From Tritrichomonas foetus (lineage: Eukaryota > Parabasalia > Tritrichomonadida > Tritrichomonadidae): a stretch of DNA of 64,000 nucleotides. A program made the position numbers and the translations under genes. The DNA lies in contig MLAK01000770.1 of assembly GCA_001839685.1 (NCBI GenBank), forward strand, positions 1 to 64,000. The letters run 5' to 3'. Each line of letters starts with the position of its first letter. Position 1 is the stretch's first letter. Below the pieces are notes generated by a model, which worked only from the letters and a program-made list of their open reading frames with translations, had not been told where the DNA came from and did no database searches. This document shows, piece by piece, positions 17,748 to 28,400 of the stretch.

Positions 17748-19394
17748 ATGGGTAAAGTTAATCTCTCAAAGAAGAACAAATCCGAAAAAGACGCCACATT
17801 CAAGCGCAGGAAGGCCGCCCTTGGTAGGGGAAAACACCAACATTTAAGCCATACGAAAATCGATCTCGAAACGGCAACTCTCAGAGTTCCAACGCAAAAC
17901 AAATATGAAAACGTCGAGAAAGAACCACAAGGACCAACAATGCAACAATTGCAAGATCTCATTACACTTTGCCATTCAGATAATGAAAAGAAAGTTAGAA
18001 ATGGTTTAACAGCTTTTATATCCTTTCTTCCACGCGCCCACGATCTATTTCTGCAAAAAATTAGTGAAATTCTAGCAGCAACGCTTCACCACCTTCGTCA
18101 TCCCGATCCCAAAATTCGAGAGGCTTCTCAAAATTTAATTTCTTGGATTTTTGGACGATACGCTCCTCAATGTTCACCTTTCATTCCTGTATTCATTCGT
18201 CACATTGGCGCAACTGTTTCTTCACAATCACAAATAATTAAATCACAGTCAGCCTTTCTTCTTGACAAAATTGCACTTTTGCCAAATTTGCAACCACTTC
18301 CATCTATATTTGAATTATTCCCACTTATGATTTCTGCTGCGTCTAACGCAAATGAATTTTCTAATTTTTCGAAAGCCATCACGAAAGTCATGCTGAGATT
18401 TTCTGTGAAAAAAGATGTTCATATGTTTCATGATTATACTGAATTCCAATTCCCAAATCTATTTCCAGGAAATACTACAACATATGCACAAAGATTTAGT
18501 ACCCAGTGTGCACTTGGAGCATCAGAAATCGAAAGTATCCAAAGACTGACAGAATCAATTCAAAAATCATTCAACTTAATTTCCGGTGAATCCGAAAGTC
18601 CTGCAGTTTCTGATCTTTGCAGTTTATTATTAGCTTTATATAATCTTCATTCAGAAATTGATCTTCAACCATTTTTCAAATTCGTTGGTGACAGATTTCC
18701 ATATGAAGAAGGTTCAACCAAAGTAAATCTTAACATTTCGAAATTCTTAGTGATAAATAAAGCTTATCACCAAAAAATTAGAGAATTTATTACATCAGTT
18801 CCACCATCAATCGATAATGTTGTATTGTTTGCAACAATTGGCGATTTTAATATCGATATTTCTGATTTTTCTGAATGTATTCCTGAACTTTGTACGACAC
18901 AAATTTCTGATGAAGCAGCTCCAGCTGTTTCTGATGCAATTTTGTCATATATTATGAATGAAGAAAAAATCACAAAAAGATCTGTTCGTGCTTTAATTTC
19001 TCTTCGAAAAAGTGATGATTTCCAACAGAAATTGTTATCTGTGTTACAGGCAAGATTGCCAACTTGTTCACCTGCCTTAATCAACTTATTCCTTATCCTA
19101 GTTTCTTCAGCTGCGCCGTTAAATAGACAATTTTTGAAAGATTTTGCTTTATTTATATCTGAGGAGGATATAGTTGAAAATGAATTGTGTCACAAATGCA
19201 TTGACAGTGTTGCTATAACTAATAATGAAACAGATTATGGAAGCTTGCTTTCATTTTTGATGACAGTGGGAACAAGACGGCCATCAATGCGTGAAATTGC
19301 AAAACAACACATTTTGCGTTTAAGAATTTTTGCTGATGAAGCTTCAAGACCATTATTTGCTAGAATTGATTTGAACAAATGGATTATTGTATGA
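17748..19394 (+). CDS. Ipi1/TEX10-like ribosome biogenesis factor
   Basis: 548 residues. The N-terminus is basic (MGKVNLSKKNKSEKDATFKR and a following RGKHQH) and leads into a T-x-x-V-P-T-Q segment, then HEAT-like helices (LQDLITLCHSDNEKKVRNGL, then HLRHPDPKIREASQNLISWI). This order matches Ipi1/TEX10: a basic KK-x-K start, a conserved link, then an ARM/HEAT region beginning with the 'H-x-N-x-x-V-R-x-x-A-L-x-G-L' type helix. Ipi1 is a subunit of the Rix1 complex, which works with Rea1/Midasin on pre-60S particles in the nucleolus and nucleus. The C-terminal half has only general helical character. It is shorter than animal TEX10. The upstream TGACCA word supports this start. Confidence 0.72.
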   Translation: MGKVNLSKKNKSEKDATFKRRKAALGRGKHQHLSHTKIDLETATLRVPTQNKYENVEKEPQGPTMQQLQDLITLCHSDNEKKVRNGLTAFISFLPRAHDLFLQKISEILAATLHHLRHPDPKIREASQNLISWIFGRYAPQCSPFIPVFIRHIGATVSSQSQIIKSQSAFLLDKIALLPNLQPLPSIFELFPLMISAASNANEFSNFSKAITKVMLRFSVKKDVHMFHDYTEFQFPNLFPGNTTTYAQRFSTQCALGASEIESIQRLTESIQKSFNLISGESESPAVSDLCSLLLALYNLHSEIDLQPFFKFVGDRFPYEEGSTKVNLNISKFLVINKAYHQKIREFITSVPPSIDNVVLFATIGDFNIDISDFSECIPELCTTQISDEAAPAVSDAILSYIMNEEKITKRSVRALISLRKSDDFQQKLLSVLQARLPTCSPALINLFLILVSSAAPLNRQFLKDFALFISEEDIVENELCHKCIDSVAITNNETDYGSLLSFLMTVGTRRPSMREIAKQHILRLRIFADEASRPLFARIDLNKWIIV

Positions 19395-19829
19395 GTTATT
19401 TAAAAACTATATATAGAAAATGCTTTTTAGTTTTATTGCTTTTTTCCTTTTTACACTGTTTGATCAATAAGCTTTTGATGAATAAGATAATTGGTTCTTT
19501 GGAAAACATATTTGTACAATCTTTTCAATCTCTCTTTTGAATAACGTTTAGAATGATATCGTACAATATTATCATATACAAACTAAATTCCCAATGAATA
19601 TGAAAAACAGAATAGTAGGAATAATTTTCCTATTTTGGATCAGGAAATATAAAGCAACGAATTATTAATCAGTTTTATAACCAATAATTTAATCATTAAT
19701 GATAGATCACATGAAGTAATTATAAAATCTTGACAGCTAACAATAGAATCAATCAAAATAGTTAAAAAGAAAATATTTTTAAAGAAAATAAGTTTTATAC
19801 AAACAAAATAATCAGGAGTAATAAAATAA
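19395..19829. other. convergent intergenic region, no gene seen
   Basis: 435 bp between the 3' ends of the Ipi1-like and IQ-motif genes, AT-rich; no RNA gene or frame is recognised. Confidence 0.5.
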
Positions 19830-20354
19830 TCACTTTTTTGTTGTTGTTGCTGTCTTGTTATTATTTCTTGTTGATGATTTTTGTGCTTCTCTTTGATAAT
19901 GTATTGCTTCTAAGAATATATGAACAAGTGCCTTTTGGTCAACAGGAACGATTGTTCCAGCGTTGAATAGAGGAATCCACTTCGGCGCATGTTTTCCTCC
20001 ATCTACTGAAGGTGCGGATTCTGCGATAATTCGACAAACAAGGCACGGGGGAAATGATTCTCCTTGCATTCGAATTCTAAGTCTCGCAGTCATTCTTGGA
20101 TCAGAAGATTCCAGAAATTCAGGATAAATTCGACTAAGTTCTTTTGGATTAAGTGTCGCTTCAAATTCACGAGAACACTGAAGTAAGTAAGTATAAACAA
20201 CACGCATCATGTAACGGCTCCATGATTTTTGAATTAATTTGGCTGCATAATTACAGGAATGCTTTGCAACAAGTGGATATCGCATTGCTATGACGTCTTT
20301 TGGCGGTTTTGTTTCTTTTGGATCAGTAAAGACCATTGGAGTTGCAGCAGTCAT
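19830..20354 (-). CDS. IQ-motif protein resembling the C11orf65/MFI family
   Basis: 174 residues from the first ATG at 20354; a longer frame reaches 20468 but begins with TTG and would overlap the divergent gene. An IQ motif (AAKLIQKSWSRYMMR, near 35-50) suggests calmodulin or myosin-light-chain-type binding. After it comes a pattern LRIRMQGESFPPCLVCRI, which resembles the conserved L-R-x-R-L-G-G-x-x-F-P-P-x-I-x-Y-K-I block of the C11orf65/MFI family found in ciliated eukaryotes. The C-terminal tail is low-complexity Thr/Lys/Asn. Function in protists is not established. The family match rests on this one block. It shares a 99-bp divergent promoter with the glycosyltransferase-like gene. Confidence 0.55.
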   Translation of the reverse strand: MTAATPMVFTDPKETKPPKDVIAMRYPLVAKHSCNYAAKLIQKSWSRYMMRVVYTYLLQCSREFEATLNPKELSRIYPEFLESSDPRMTARLRIRMQGESFPPCLVCRIIAESAPSVDGGKHAPKWIPLFNAGTIVPVDQKALVHIFLEAIHYQREAQKSSTRNNNKTATTTKK

Positions 20355-20453
20355 CTTTCTTTCGATGTGAGATAACGATTTTGCTTTGTGTACGTTTTCT
20401 AAATTAAGTATTTCAATATTTGATGGTGTAGTATGACATAAACAAAACCCAAA

Positions 20454-21647
20454 ATGAATTTGCTTCAATCTCCAAATGTGTTTTCAAACAAACCAAAAAA
20501 ATGGTATAATTCTATGATTAATCTTGTAAAGATACTTGCATTATGTTTTATTTTTATCAGTGTAATAGAACTTTTTTTATTTATAATTTATAAAAAAGAT
20601 ATCCCTTTATCTTTACAAAATCATGAAAATATCAATAATTCCCGTATAATAGATGAACCAAGTGCAAATTATTCAACAGAGTGGTATAAAAATGGCTTTT
20701 TCAAATTGTCAGATTATTCATACCAAGTGAAGGAGTGTGAGCCATGTCTTTTTACACCAAGAAATGTGAATCCAAATAGTTCACCAAAAGATGCTGTTTT
20801 AATATCTGTTTTGAATATGACATATAACATTGTTCCTTTCACACGAAGTTTACGGACAACAGGTTGTAAAGCATCAATAGTTGCTTTTGTAGATCCTGCA
20901 TCAAAAGATAAATTAGAAAGTGATAATTTAAAAGCATTTATAAAGAACTGTGGTATTACTTTACTTAACATTGGGGTGATTTCTCTTTCTCGAAATCAAA
21001 TGTTGTTACTTCGAAATGCATTATGCTATGATTTTTTGAGATTTAGACCAAATTTGTTTGAGAGAATTTTAATTGTTGATTTATATGATACAATATTTCA
21101 AGGTGACCCTTTTTACACAGATTTCGATACAACATCAATTGGTTTTTCTGTTGAAACGCATCGTTGTGATAGAGGACAAATACGAAATGCTCGCTATTTA
21201 TTACAAAACAAAGCCAGTATCTTTTGGAAAAGGAAATGCATAAATGTTGGTACTATCATTGGAACATATTCTCAAGTTTTATCTTTTCTAAGTGTTTATG
21301 TTGAATATCTTAAAAAGATTCCTGAAAATATTTTAAATAGTTTAGATTGGATACCTGATCAAGTTATCATTAATTCATTGATTAACACAAATTATACACT
21401 TGAAAAAGGTCTTAACATTAGATTATATAGAAATGATGAACAATATGCAGTTCTTATGAATTTATTCAAAATCGATAATGTAACTTTTGATTTGGGGAAT
21501 TTTCAAGCTTATCCTGATGCAATGTATCCCTTTGTTGTTCATTTGTTTGACAGAAGCATAAGGTTTTGTAAATCAGTTAAGAAGCATTGCCCACAAACGT
21601 TTACAACTCCTGATTCGTATATCAGAGAAATAAATATTTATAAATAA
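20454..21647 (+). CDS. Type II membrane glycosyltransferase-like protein
   Basis: 397 residues. A cytoplasmic stub of about 20 residues is followed by one hydrophobic segment (22-46) and a lumenal domain with several N-glycosylation sequons, the topology of Golgi glycosyltransferases. The lumenal domain has VAFVDPASKDKLES near 143-156, then ILIVDLYDTIFQGDPF near 205-220. The latter, with DLYDT followed by FQGDPF, resembles the D-x-D-like metal/nucleotide-sugar site of glycosyltransferases of the 'DxRDTxFQxDPF' kind. INVGTIIGT at 263-271 is compatible with the acceptor side of a GT-A fold. Donor and acceptor sugars cannot be told from the sequence. It is head-to-head with the IQ-motif gene. 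Confidence 0.62.
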   Translation: MNLLQSPNVFSNKPKKWYNSMINLVKILALCFIFISVIELFLFIIYKKDIPLSLQNHENINNSRIIDEPSANYSTEWYKNGFFKLSDYSYQVKECEPCLFTPRNVNPNSSPKDAVLISVLNMTYNIVPFTRSLRTTGCKASIVAFVDPASKDKLESDNLKAFIKNCGITLLNIGVISLSRNQMLLLRNALCYDFLRFRPNLFERILIVDLYDTIFQGDPFYTDFDTTSIGFSVETHRCDRGQIRNARYLLQNKASIFWKRKCINVGTIIGTYSQVLSFLSVYVEYLKKIPENILNSLDWIPDQVIINSLINTNYTLEKGLNIRLYRNDEQYAVLMNLFKIDNVTFDLGNFQAYPDAMYPFVVHLFDRSIRFCKSVKKHCPQTFTTPDSYIREINIYK

Positions 21648-21666
21648 AACATAATGCGGTGGAAAT

Positions 21667-21738
21667 TAAATATATAAATAAACAAATATATAAGTAAATG
21701 TGCAAATATATAAGTAAATTAACTAATATATAAATAAG
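21667..21738. repeat. AATATATAA(A/G)TAA tandem repeats
   Basis: Four imperfect units of 16-20 bp sharing the core ATATATAARTAA occupy the gap between two convergent genes. A short CATCATCATCATCAT run follows near 21849. Simple AT-rich repeat; no function is evident. Confidence 0.8.
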
Positions 21739-21898
21739 GATAGATTTTCGTTTTATTAAACATATATTATGTATATTACTCTATTATTTATTAACATGTA
21801 GTATAAAACAAACAACAAACAAATAATAAGAACAATAAACTAATTTCATCATCATCATCATAATACTATAGTATTAATTAGGAATTTGATGATGCATC

Positions 21899-24898
21899 CT
21901 ATTCTGAATTTTGTTGAGATACTTGCTGCTGTGCCAGTTGCTGCGCACAACCAATAATATAATTGAAATTTTTAAGAAACGCTCTTTTTTCTTCATCACT
22001 TGACAAAAGTTGATCAATATATGATTGAGAATCTTCAATAGAATCAAGTTTAGCTTTGATGGTATTAAAAATCCCAACAACTTCTTCAATTTGTAAATAA
22101 TTATTAAGAACTTGATTAATTTGAAGTTTAGAAAGTAGGATAATATTTGATTCAATAAATCTAGTTTGATTTTCGACGTTCATTGAATTGAAATTAACTA
22201 ACAAAAATGTGTAAACATAACTCATCTCCATCGTATCTGAATATATTGGCAAATATGGGGAAATAACATGGAAAAATTCATTCAAGCTCATAAAAACAAT
22301 ATTTTCTTCCAATGAAATTAGTGTTGATATAATTAAATCATTCATTTGAAGAATCATTGGATTATTACTATGCAATGACAGTATATTAACTAAATATTGA
22401 AATATAATAATAACATTTGATTGCAGAAATGCAGGCTTTTCTTCGGCTAAACACTTAATTAAATAAACAATACTTTTAGTCGTACACATTGTTGCGCTTT
22501 GCATTATTTTCATTAAAATGTACATTAGAGGTTGCTGATAACTATCAGGAATAGCATCACTATTTCCTTCAATTATTGAAGATATCACTAAAATAATATG
22601 ATTTTCAATTGATGGCAAATATAAATTAGATTCTAACATTTCTAATAGTGAAGGAAAGCATTGTTGTGCAATTAATTTAATTGGATCTGTTGAAATGTTT
22701 TGAAACACAGTTCTTATGAAAGCAGAAGAAAATCCAATTCTATCAATATATTTTTTCTCATGTTGAGCTTGATAGAGAAATGTTTTAACACCAACAACTA
22801 ATATATCACATAAACATGGCATTTTTTCTAAATAATTATAAAAATCTGTAAGTAATATAAAAATTCCATCATAATATTCTGATTCAGGATTTGATTTTTC
22901 ATTTAATTTTCTAGAAATTGCATCAAAAATAGGAATTAGGCTATTTGGATCAATTTTAATATATTCCGATGATAAAAAATTAAATCCTTTAACTATTCGA
23001 CCAAATTGATTAATATTTTCGGTTTCTATTAAATCAACAATTCCTTTGACTGCATGCGGAAATAAACTTTCGACTAAATCCGGATAAGATATCATAATTC
23101 CTAGTAACGAACCAATAACTATTCCTTTTGATTGATATAAAACAAAATTAGCTTCAGCATTACAATTACATACATCAACAAATAAATTTAATTTACTAAT
23201 AATAAATTCTCGAATTTGCGGTGTTTTAAATGAAATGGAAATAGCTGAAAGAAGAGAACAAATAAGACCAAAACATTCAAAATCATTTTCATTACTAATT
23301 GATAGAATTATCATATTTAATTGCGTTTCAATAAATCGTGGATAACGAGTAACATATAATATTAAAAAATTATATGACAAATTTCTAAATTCAGCGAAAT
23401 GAGAAGTAATTGGTTGTAGAATTAAAGAAAAAGTTGTTGGTAGTGTTGCAACTTTATCATTTTTCTCTATTATGAGATAAATATTCATAAGTGCTTGGAC
23501 CTGTTCAATTCCTGTGCCATTCTGAACATATAAAGCCAAAATATTCATTAATGATATTGATGTTTGATCAGATAATTCAGGACAACAATCAATAATCGTT
23601 TTAAATGCATCAAAAATAGACATAACAGGTTGTTCACGTAATTGTGGGCTTACACTTGTAAGTTCCTGTAAATGCTGACTGAACATTGAAAATAAAGTAG
23701 TTGAATGTTGTTCAATTTGAACAGAAATTTCTTCAGATACATCTGATAAAGTTGAAATTACAATCATTTTAATATCATTATTGTCTATTGAATAACATTG
23801 AATAAATAAATTCAATACATTTTCAAAAATGGCACCTCGAATAATCGCGCCTTGGTAAATTGACATTGCTGTACAAATTGACGGAATACTGTTTAACTGG
23901 AGAAGTTGTTGAATTTTAGTATTACTAAATTCTTGACATTCTTCAATTGATAATAATTTAAAAAATTTAAAATAATCATCAATTTGTTGTGTTTGAATAT
24001 CAACTTCTGTTGAATAAAATTTAATACTAAGTTGCACAATCATTTCAAGGAATTGTAAAATAGTTTTACTGTCATAATTACAAAGATCTAAGGTTTCATT
24101 AAAAAAACTTCTAATTGTCATACTTTTTGCATAATCCAAATCAGGATTCAAACTTAATTGAAGCAAATTTGGCAAAGGACAAACATTTTCTATAAAGTCT
24201 AAATAACCACCAGCAATAAGATATCGTAAGACTTCTAAATAATTCGCGAAAAATTTAGATTCAAGATTTTGAAGTAATTCGTGCAAAGCGTTTTTAAAAA
24301 AATCAACAAAATCAAAAAGAAAATCACGATTCTTTGATTTAACAGCAAGTGAAGAAATAAAACAAAGTAAAGTAAAAAAATTTTCTAGGGATTGATTAGA
24401 AGCCAAATTTTGTTGTAATCTGGGTGTTACAAATTCAATCATTTGCTCAACACTATCTTCATTATTAATATCTTTAGAAACAACATGATTCAAAATTAGA
24501 AAATATCGAGTTTTTGTATAATCGCCAGTTGAAATATATTGCTGGAGTGATGGCCACATGCCAGTTTTATGATAAAGGAAAAAAAGTGGATTGGAAATGT
24601 CATCAAATGCTTGATCGTCTGTCAAAGAAAAGACGAGATTGACAAACATATCTTGCACAATTGATAACTTTTCTGGAGATAATTTGTTGATATTGTTATC
24701 AGTCAAAGCTTTGTCTAGTCCAATTAATAAATTCTTCCGAATAAAATCGTCGTCGTATTCCAAAAACATTGATAATAAAAGAGGTATGGAATCTGGATTT
24801 GAATATAGCACGAGAAGTTCGTTTGAAGCCATTGAAAGTAATGATTGATTAGAAGATCGAAAACATTGGGAGAGAGAAAGGATTTTCTCTTGATCCAT
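21899..24898 (-). CDS. Importin-beta-like HEAT-repeat protein (karyopherin)
   Basis: 999 residues made almost entirely of paired amphipathic helices of about 40 residues, typical of HEAT repeats. The N-terminus (ILSLSQCFRSSNQSLLSMAS, then NELLVLYSNPDSIPLLLSMF) resembles the first repeat of karyopherins, where 'N-x-x-R-x-x-A-E-x-x-L' precedes a leucine-rich helix. An acidic patch occurs where importins bind cargo. Length fits the importin-4/5 class, which carry cargo such as ribosomal proteins and histones through the nuclear pore under Ran control. It ends in a Gln-rich tail. Because HEAT proteins look alike, a PP2A-A-like or other scaffold role is possible. Confidence 0.55.
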   Translation of the reverse strand: MDQEKILSLSQCFRSSNQSLLSMASNELLVLYSNPDSIPLLLSMFLEYDDDFIRKNLLIGLDKALTDNNINKLSPEKLSIVQDMFVNLVFSLTDDQAFDDISNPLFFLYHKTGMWPSLQQYISTGDYTKTRYFLILNHVVSKDINNEDSVEQMIEFVTPRLQQNLASNQSLENFFTLLCFISSLAVKSKNRDFLFDFVDFFKNALHELLQNLESKFFANYLEVLRYLIAGGYLDFIENVCPLPNLLQLSLNPDLDYAKSMTIRSFFNETLDLCNYDSKTILQFLEMIVQLSIKFYSTEVDIQTQQIDDYFKFFKLLSIEECQEFSNTKIQQLLQLNSIPSICTAMSIYQGAIIRGAIFENVLNLFIQCYSIDNNDIKMIVISTLSDVSEEISVQIEQHSTTLFSMFSQHLQELTSVSPQLREQPVMSIFDAFKTIIDCCPELSDQTSISLMNILALYVQNGTGIEQVQALMNIYLIIEKNDKVATLPTTFSLILQPITSHFAEFRNLSYNFLILYVTRYPRFIETQLNMIILSISNENDFECFGLICSLLSAISISFKTPQIREFIISKLNLFVDVCNCNAEANFVLYQSKGIVIGSLLGIMISYPDLVESLFPHAVKGIVDLIETENINQFGRIVKGFNFLSSEYIKIDPNSLIPIFDAISRKLNEKSNPESEYYDGIFILLTDFYNYLEKMPCLCDILVVGVKTFLYQAQHEKKYIDRIGFSSAFIRTVFQNISTDPIKLIAQQCFPSLLEMLESNLYLPSIENHIILVISSIIEGNSDAIPDSYQQPLMYILMKIMQSATMCTTKSIVYLIKCLAEEKPAFLQSNVIIIFQYLVNILSLHSNNPMILQMNDLIISTLISLEENIVFMSLNEFFHVISPYLPIYSDTMEMSYVYTFLLVNFNSMNVENQTRFIESNIILLSKLQINQVLNNYLQIEEVVGIFNTIKAKLDSIEDSQSYIDQLLSSDEEKRAFLKNFNYIIGCAQQLAQQQVSQQNSE

Positions 24899-25426
24899 TT
24901 GTTAAACGGTCTCCTTTCAATATTGATAACAGTGTTGCATTTGTTTGAAAGGATGACTCGAATGATTAGAAAACTGTACTAAAAAACATTGAAAGATTTC
25001 GAACGTAAGAAAACTGTTTCAATACATAAATAAAGTTTTGAAAGAAATACTGCGACTTTTTCTTAATTGCTGTTTTTTGTGGAAACACAATGTCTTCAAT
25101 GTGGTTCTGAAAAAGTAGTAATTGAATTTATAAAGTTTTTTGTTATTCAATGTTCTATGCTTCAAATTGTGAATCATTATGGTACCACCCCAATATATTA
25201 TTAACCTCCTCCATTTCACCTAATAACATCAATTCATATAATCTATCCGTTTATTAATTCTAAAATGGTCTTATCAATAGAATTAGATAATAAATCCCTC
25301 TCTCAAATTCTATTTAAATCTGGATTATTTTTCTTTCAAATAAATGAAATGTGAAATGAGAAAATAGAATTTATTTCTTAGGAAAAAACCGCGATCTAAT
25401 TCTTCTGAGCCGTTTTTTTATTTGTG
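24899..25426. other. divergent intergenic region
   Basis: 528 bp between the divergent karyopherin-like and dynein genes. It holds a TGGTCT variant near 25265; no exact TGGYCA word lies within 60 bp of either start. No gene is recognised. Confidence 0.5.
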
Positions 25427-28400
25427 ATGACTGATCGATTTGATCGAGCAAAATCTCGTCTGTTGTCACATGAACAAGCAAAACAATCAAAACGCATTTT
25501 AAAAAAACGTCTCGGTACAGTTCCTGCAGATGAAACGGTAAAAATTCCAAAAATCGGTGAATGGAATTTATCTGAAACGCCAAATCACGAAATTGCTCCT
25601 CCACATCGGCCTTCTACAGCGACTCCTCGAAGGGCTCGTGGATTTCCTCAAGACATTCCTTTATCAGCTACCCAAAGAACGCGACAAGAAAATCCAGTAT
25701 GTGATCTTTTACCACCTTCCACGTCGACTCCAAAATCACCAACAAAACCAGTATTCAAACTTCGCCCACCACGCCCAATAACCGAAAGTCCAAGGGCCCC
25801 AAGCCCTCGAAAGAATTTCCCATCTGGCACATTAACGACTGATTTAGATTCGATTATTAAATCCAAACATCGACAAGCAGCTAAGCCAATTCCACCAATT
25901 CCGCGCGAAACAACCAAAGAAGATCCAGTTTTTATGCCACTCGAAGTTTTTGACGATGCTACTTTCGAAGAATATCCAATCGAAGAATTAATGAAAACGC
26001 CAGTCGCTTATTCAAAATACCAAGATTTAAACGGCAATTTTTATTGGGCCAAATGTAACGTTCTCGAACACGATAAAGAAACTGGCCTATTTTTAATTGA
26101 ATGGGCAAACTCCAAGAAAAGAAAGAAGGTGGCTAGATTTAATTTAAAATTCGACAGAGAAAACGAAATTAAATTCCAAGCAAGAATTGATGCAGCCACA
26201 AAATCATGCAGAAGATATGAAACGCAAGTTAGATTTAATACTCGAGTTTCACAACTTCCAACAGAAAGTCTTCCAGAATTAGCGAATGATGATGTTGATG
26301 ATATAATTAATTTAATATCTCTGAAATTGCCAAATAAATACGAGAAAATACGTGATTCTCTTTTAGATGAAGTCAAGGCAAACTTCAAATATATGAATAA
26401 TCAATTAGATTTCATTTACGATTTAAGATTAAATCCATTAATGCCAGATCGTGATGCATTTTTGAATCTTTTACCAGAAGAAGAACCAGTTCCAGAATCT
26501 GGCCTTGTTGATCATGAACCAATCAACTTCCCACTTATTCTTAAGAACATCTCAACGAATTTACTTTTCGCAAATGGAAATATTTTGCATGGACTCATGA
26601 CGATTTGGGGAATCTTCCAAGATTCGAAACGACTTGTTTTTTTAACAAGTGGATATGATGAAGTTTTACCACTTGATGAATTTGTTACAAAACAATATCA
26701 ACAACTCTCATCAACAACCAAATTATTCAAAGGATCAATGCAAGAAACTCTTGAAGGCGTTATTGGTGCCACTATGAACGATGAAATGGGTTACAATCGT
26801 CAAAAGGAAAAAGCAAAATATTCAAAAATGATCGTTCTTTCAACAAGAATGCTTCATACAATTCTTTTACAGATTGTAGAAAACACCGTTGATCAACATA
26901 TGAGCTTATATAAGAAATTCATTGAAAATGAAACTCCAAGAAAACCAACTCCTCAATTTTCTATTGATTTTGTTTTTCAAGATGAAAAAGAATTGCAATT
27001 TGTGCCATCAATTGAAACTTTCCGTGATCAACTTCTTTCTCTTCTTGTTCAATTAGAAACATCAATTCATGATCTTCCAGCTGTTAATTTACCAATGTTT
27101 GATATTGATCCAGACACTGTTTCTTTTGCTGATTGTGTTGACTGTGTGAAAGATACACGCGCAAATCTTGAAAAAACGCTTGAACAATTATTTGATGAAC
27201 TTCGTAAATTCTTGGAAGGATTCAAACATCTTGAACCAACATTATCTCTGAGTCCAGAAAATTTTGTAACTGAATTCGATCCAAAAGGTGAACGATCACT
27301 CGCTGATTATCGAAATCAACTTTCTGATTTCAGCAGGGCAGCAGACTGCGTTCAAAATGAAATGAAAACAATGTATAATATTGGATTATTCAAGGTTAGT
27401 TGTGAAGCATTTAAAGAGAATGCAGCACGCCAAACAAAATCACTTATTTTTGCACTTTTAACGCATATGAAACAATTCGCAATTTGTGATCTTCAACAGC
27501 TCCAAGAAGAATTTACAAATATCAATAATCGTCTCAAAATCGTTCCAGAAACACCAGAGCAACTTGCATTACTTAAAGAATTCATGGATCATGTTTTGGA
27601 AACAACAAAAGAAAGATCAAAGAAGATGGATTCTGTTATGCAACATTTTGCATTCCTCGAAGAATTCAAATTCGAAATCACAAACGACGAGTGTCAAGAA
27701 AAATACAAGACTTTACAAATGCCAAGAAAATTATCACTCCTCATCGACGAGACAGATCGTATGATGCAAGTAGAACGAATTAGAATGATTCGTGAATTAA
27801 GACAAAACCAAAGACAATTAGAAACTGAAACAATGGAACTTACAGAAATGCTTCCATCATTCATCAACAAATATCAAGATCTCGAAATGACAATCGAAGC
27901 CGTTGATCAAGCCAAAGAAATTCAACAGAAATTGAAACAATTGAAAGAACGTCAAGATAAATACAACTCACACGAAAGACTCTTCAATTTCGAACAAGGT
28001 TCTTGCCGTATTTTAACCAAACTTATGGAAGAATTCTCACCACTCAACATGCTTTGGATGCTTGCAGGTGATTGGCTTCAAAATAACACAACATGGCTCG
28101 ATCAACCATTTACTTCTGTTAAACCAGATGTAATGAACTCATTCATTACACAATCAGGAAAGAAGATTTCCAGATTGAGAAAAGATCTTATGGAGCATCC
28201 AACACTTGTTGGAAAAGTTTTAAATCCATTAAACGAACAAATTGATGCATTTAAGACCAACTTACCACTTATCTCCAAACTTCGTCATCCAGGTATCAAA
28301 ACCCAACACTGGGAAAAAATCTCAAAGATTGTTGGCTTCCAAGTAAATCCATCAGTAACTGAAGTTAATCTTCAAGGATTTATCGATCTCCATTTGGAAA

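Noticed and set aside
25019..25219. 66-codon minus-strand frame upstream of dynein
   Set aside because: Very AT-rich composition, no recognisable fold, no upstream element.
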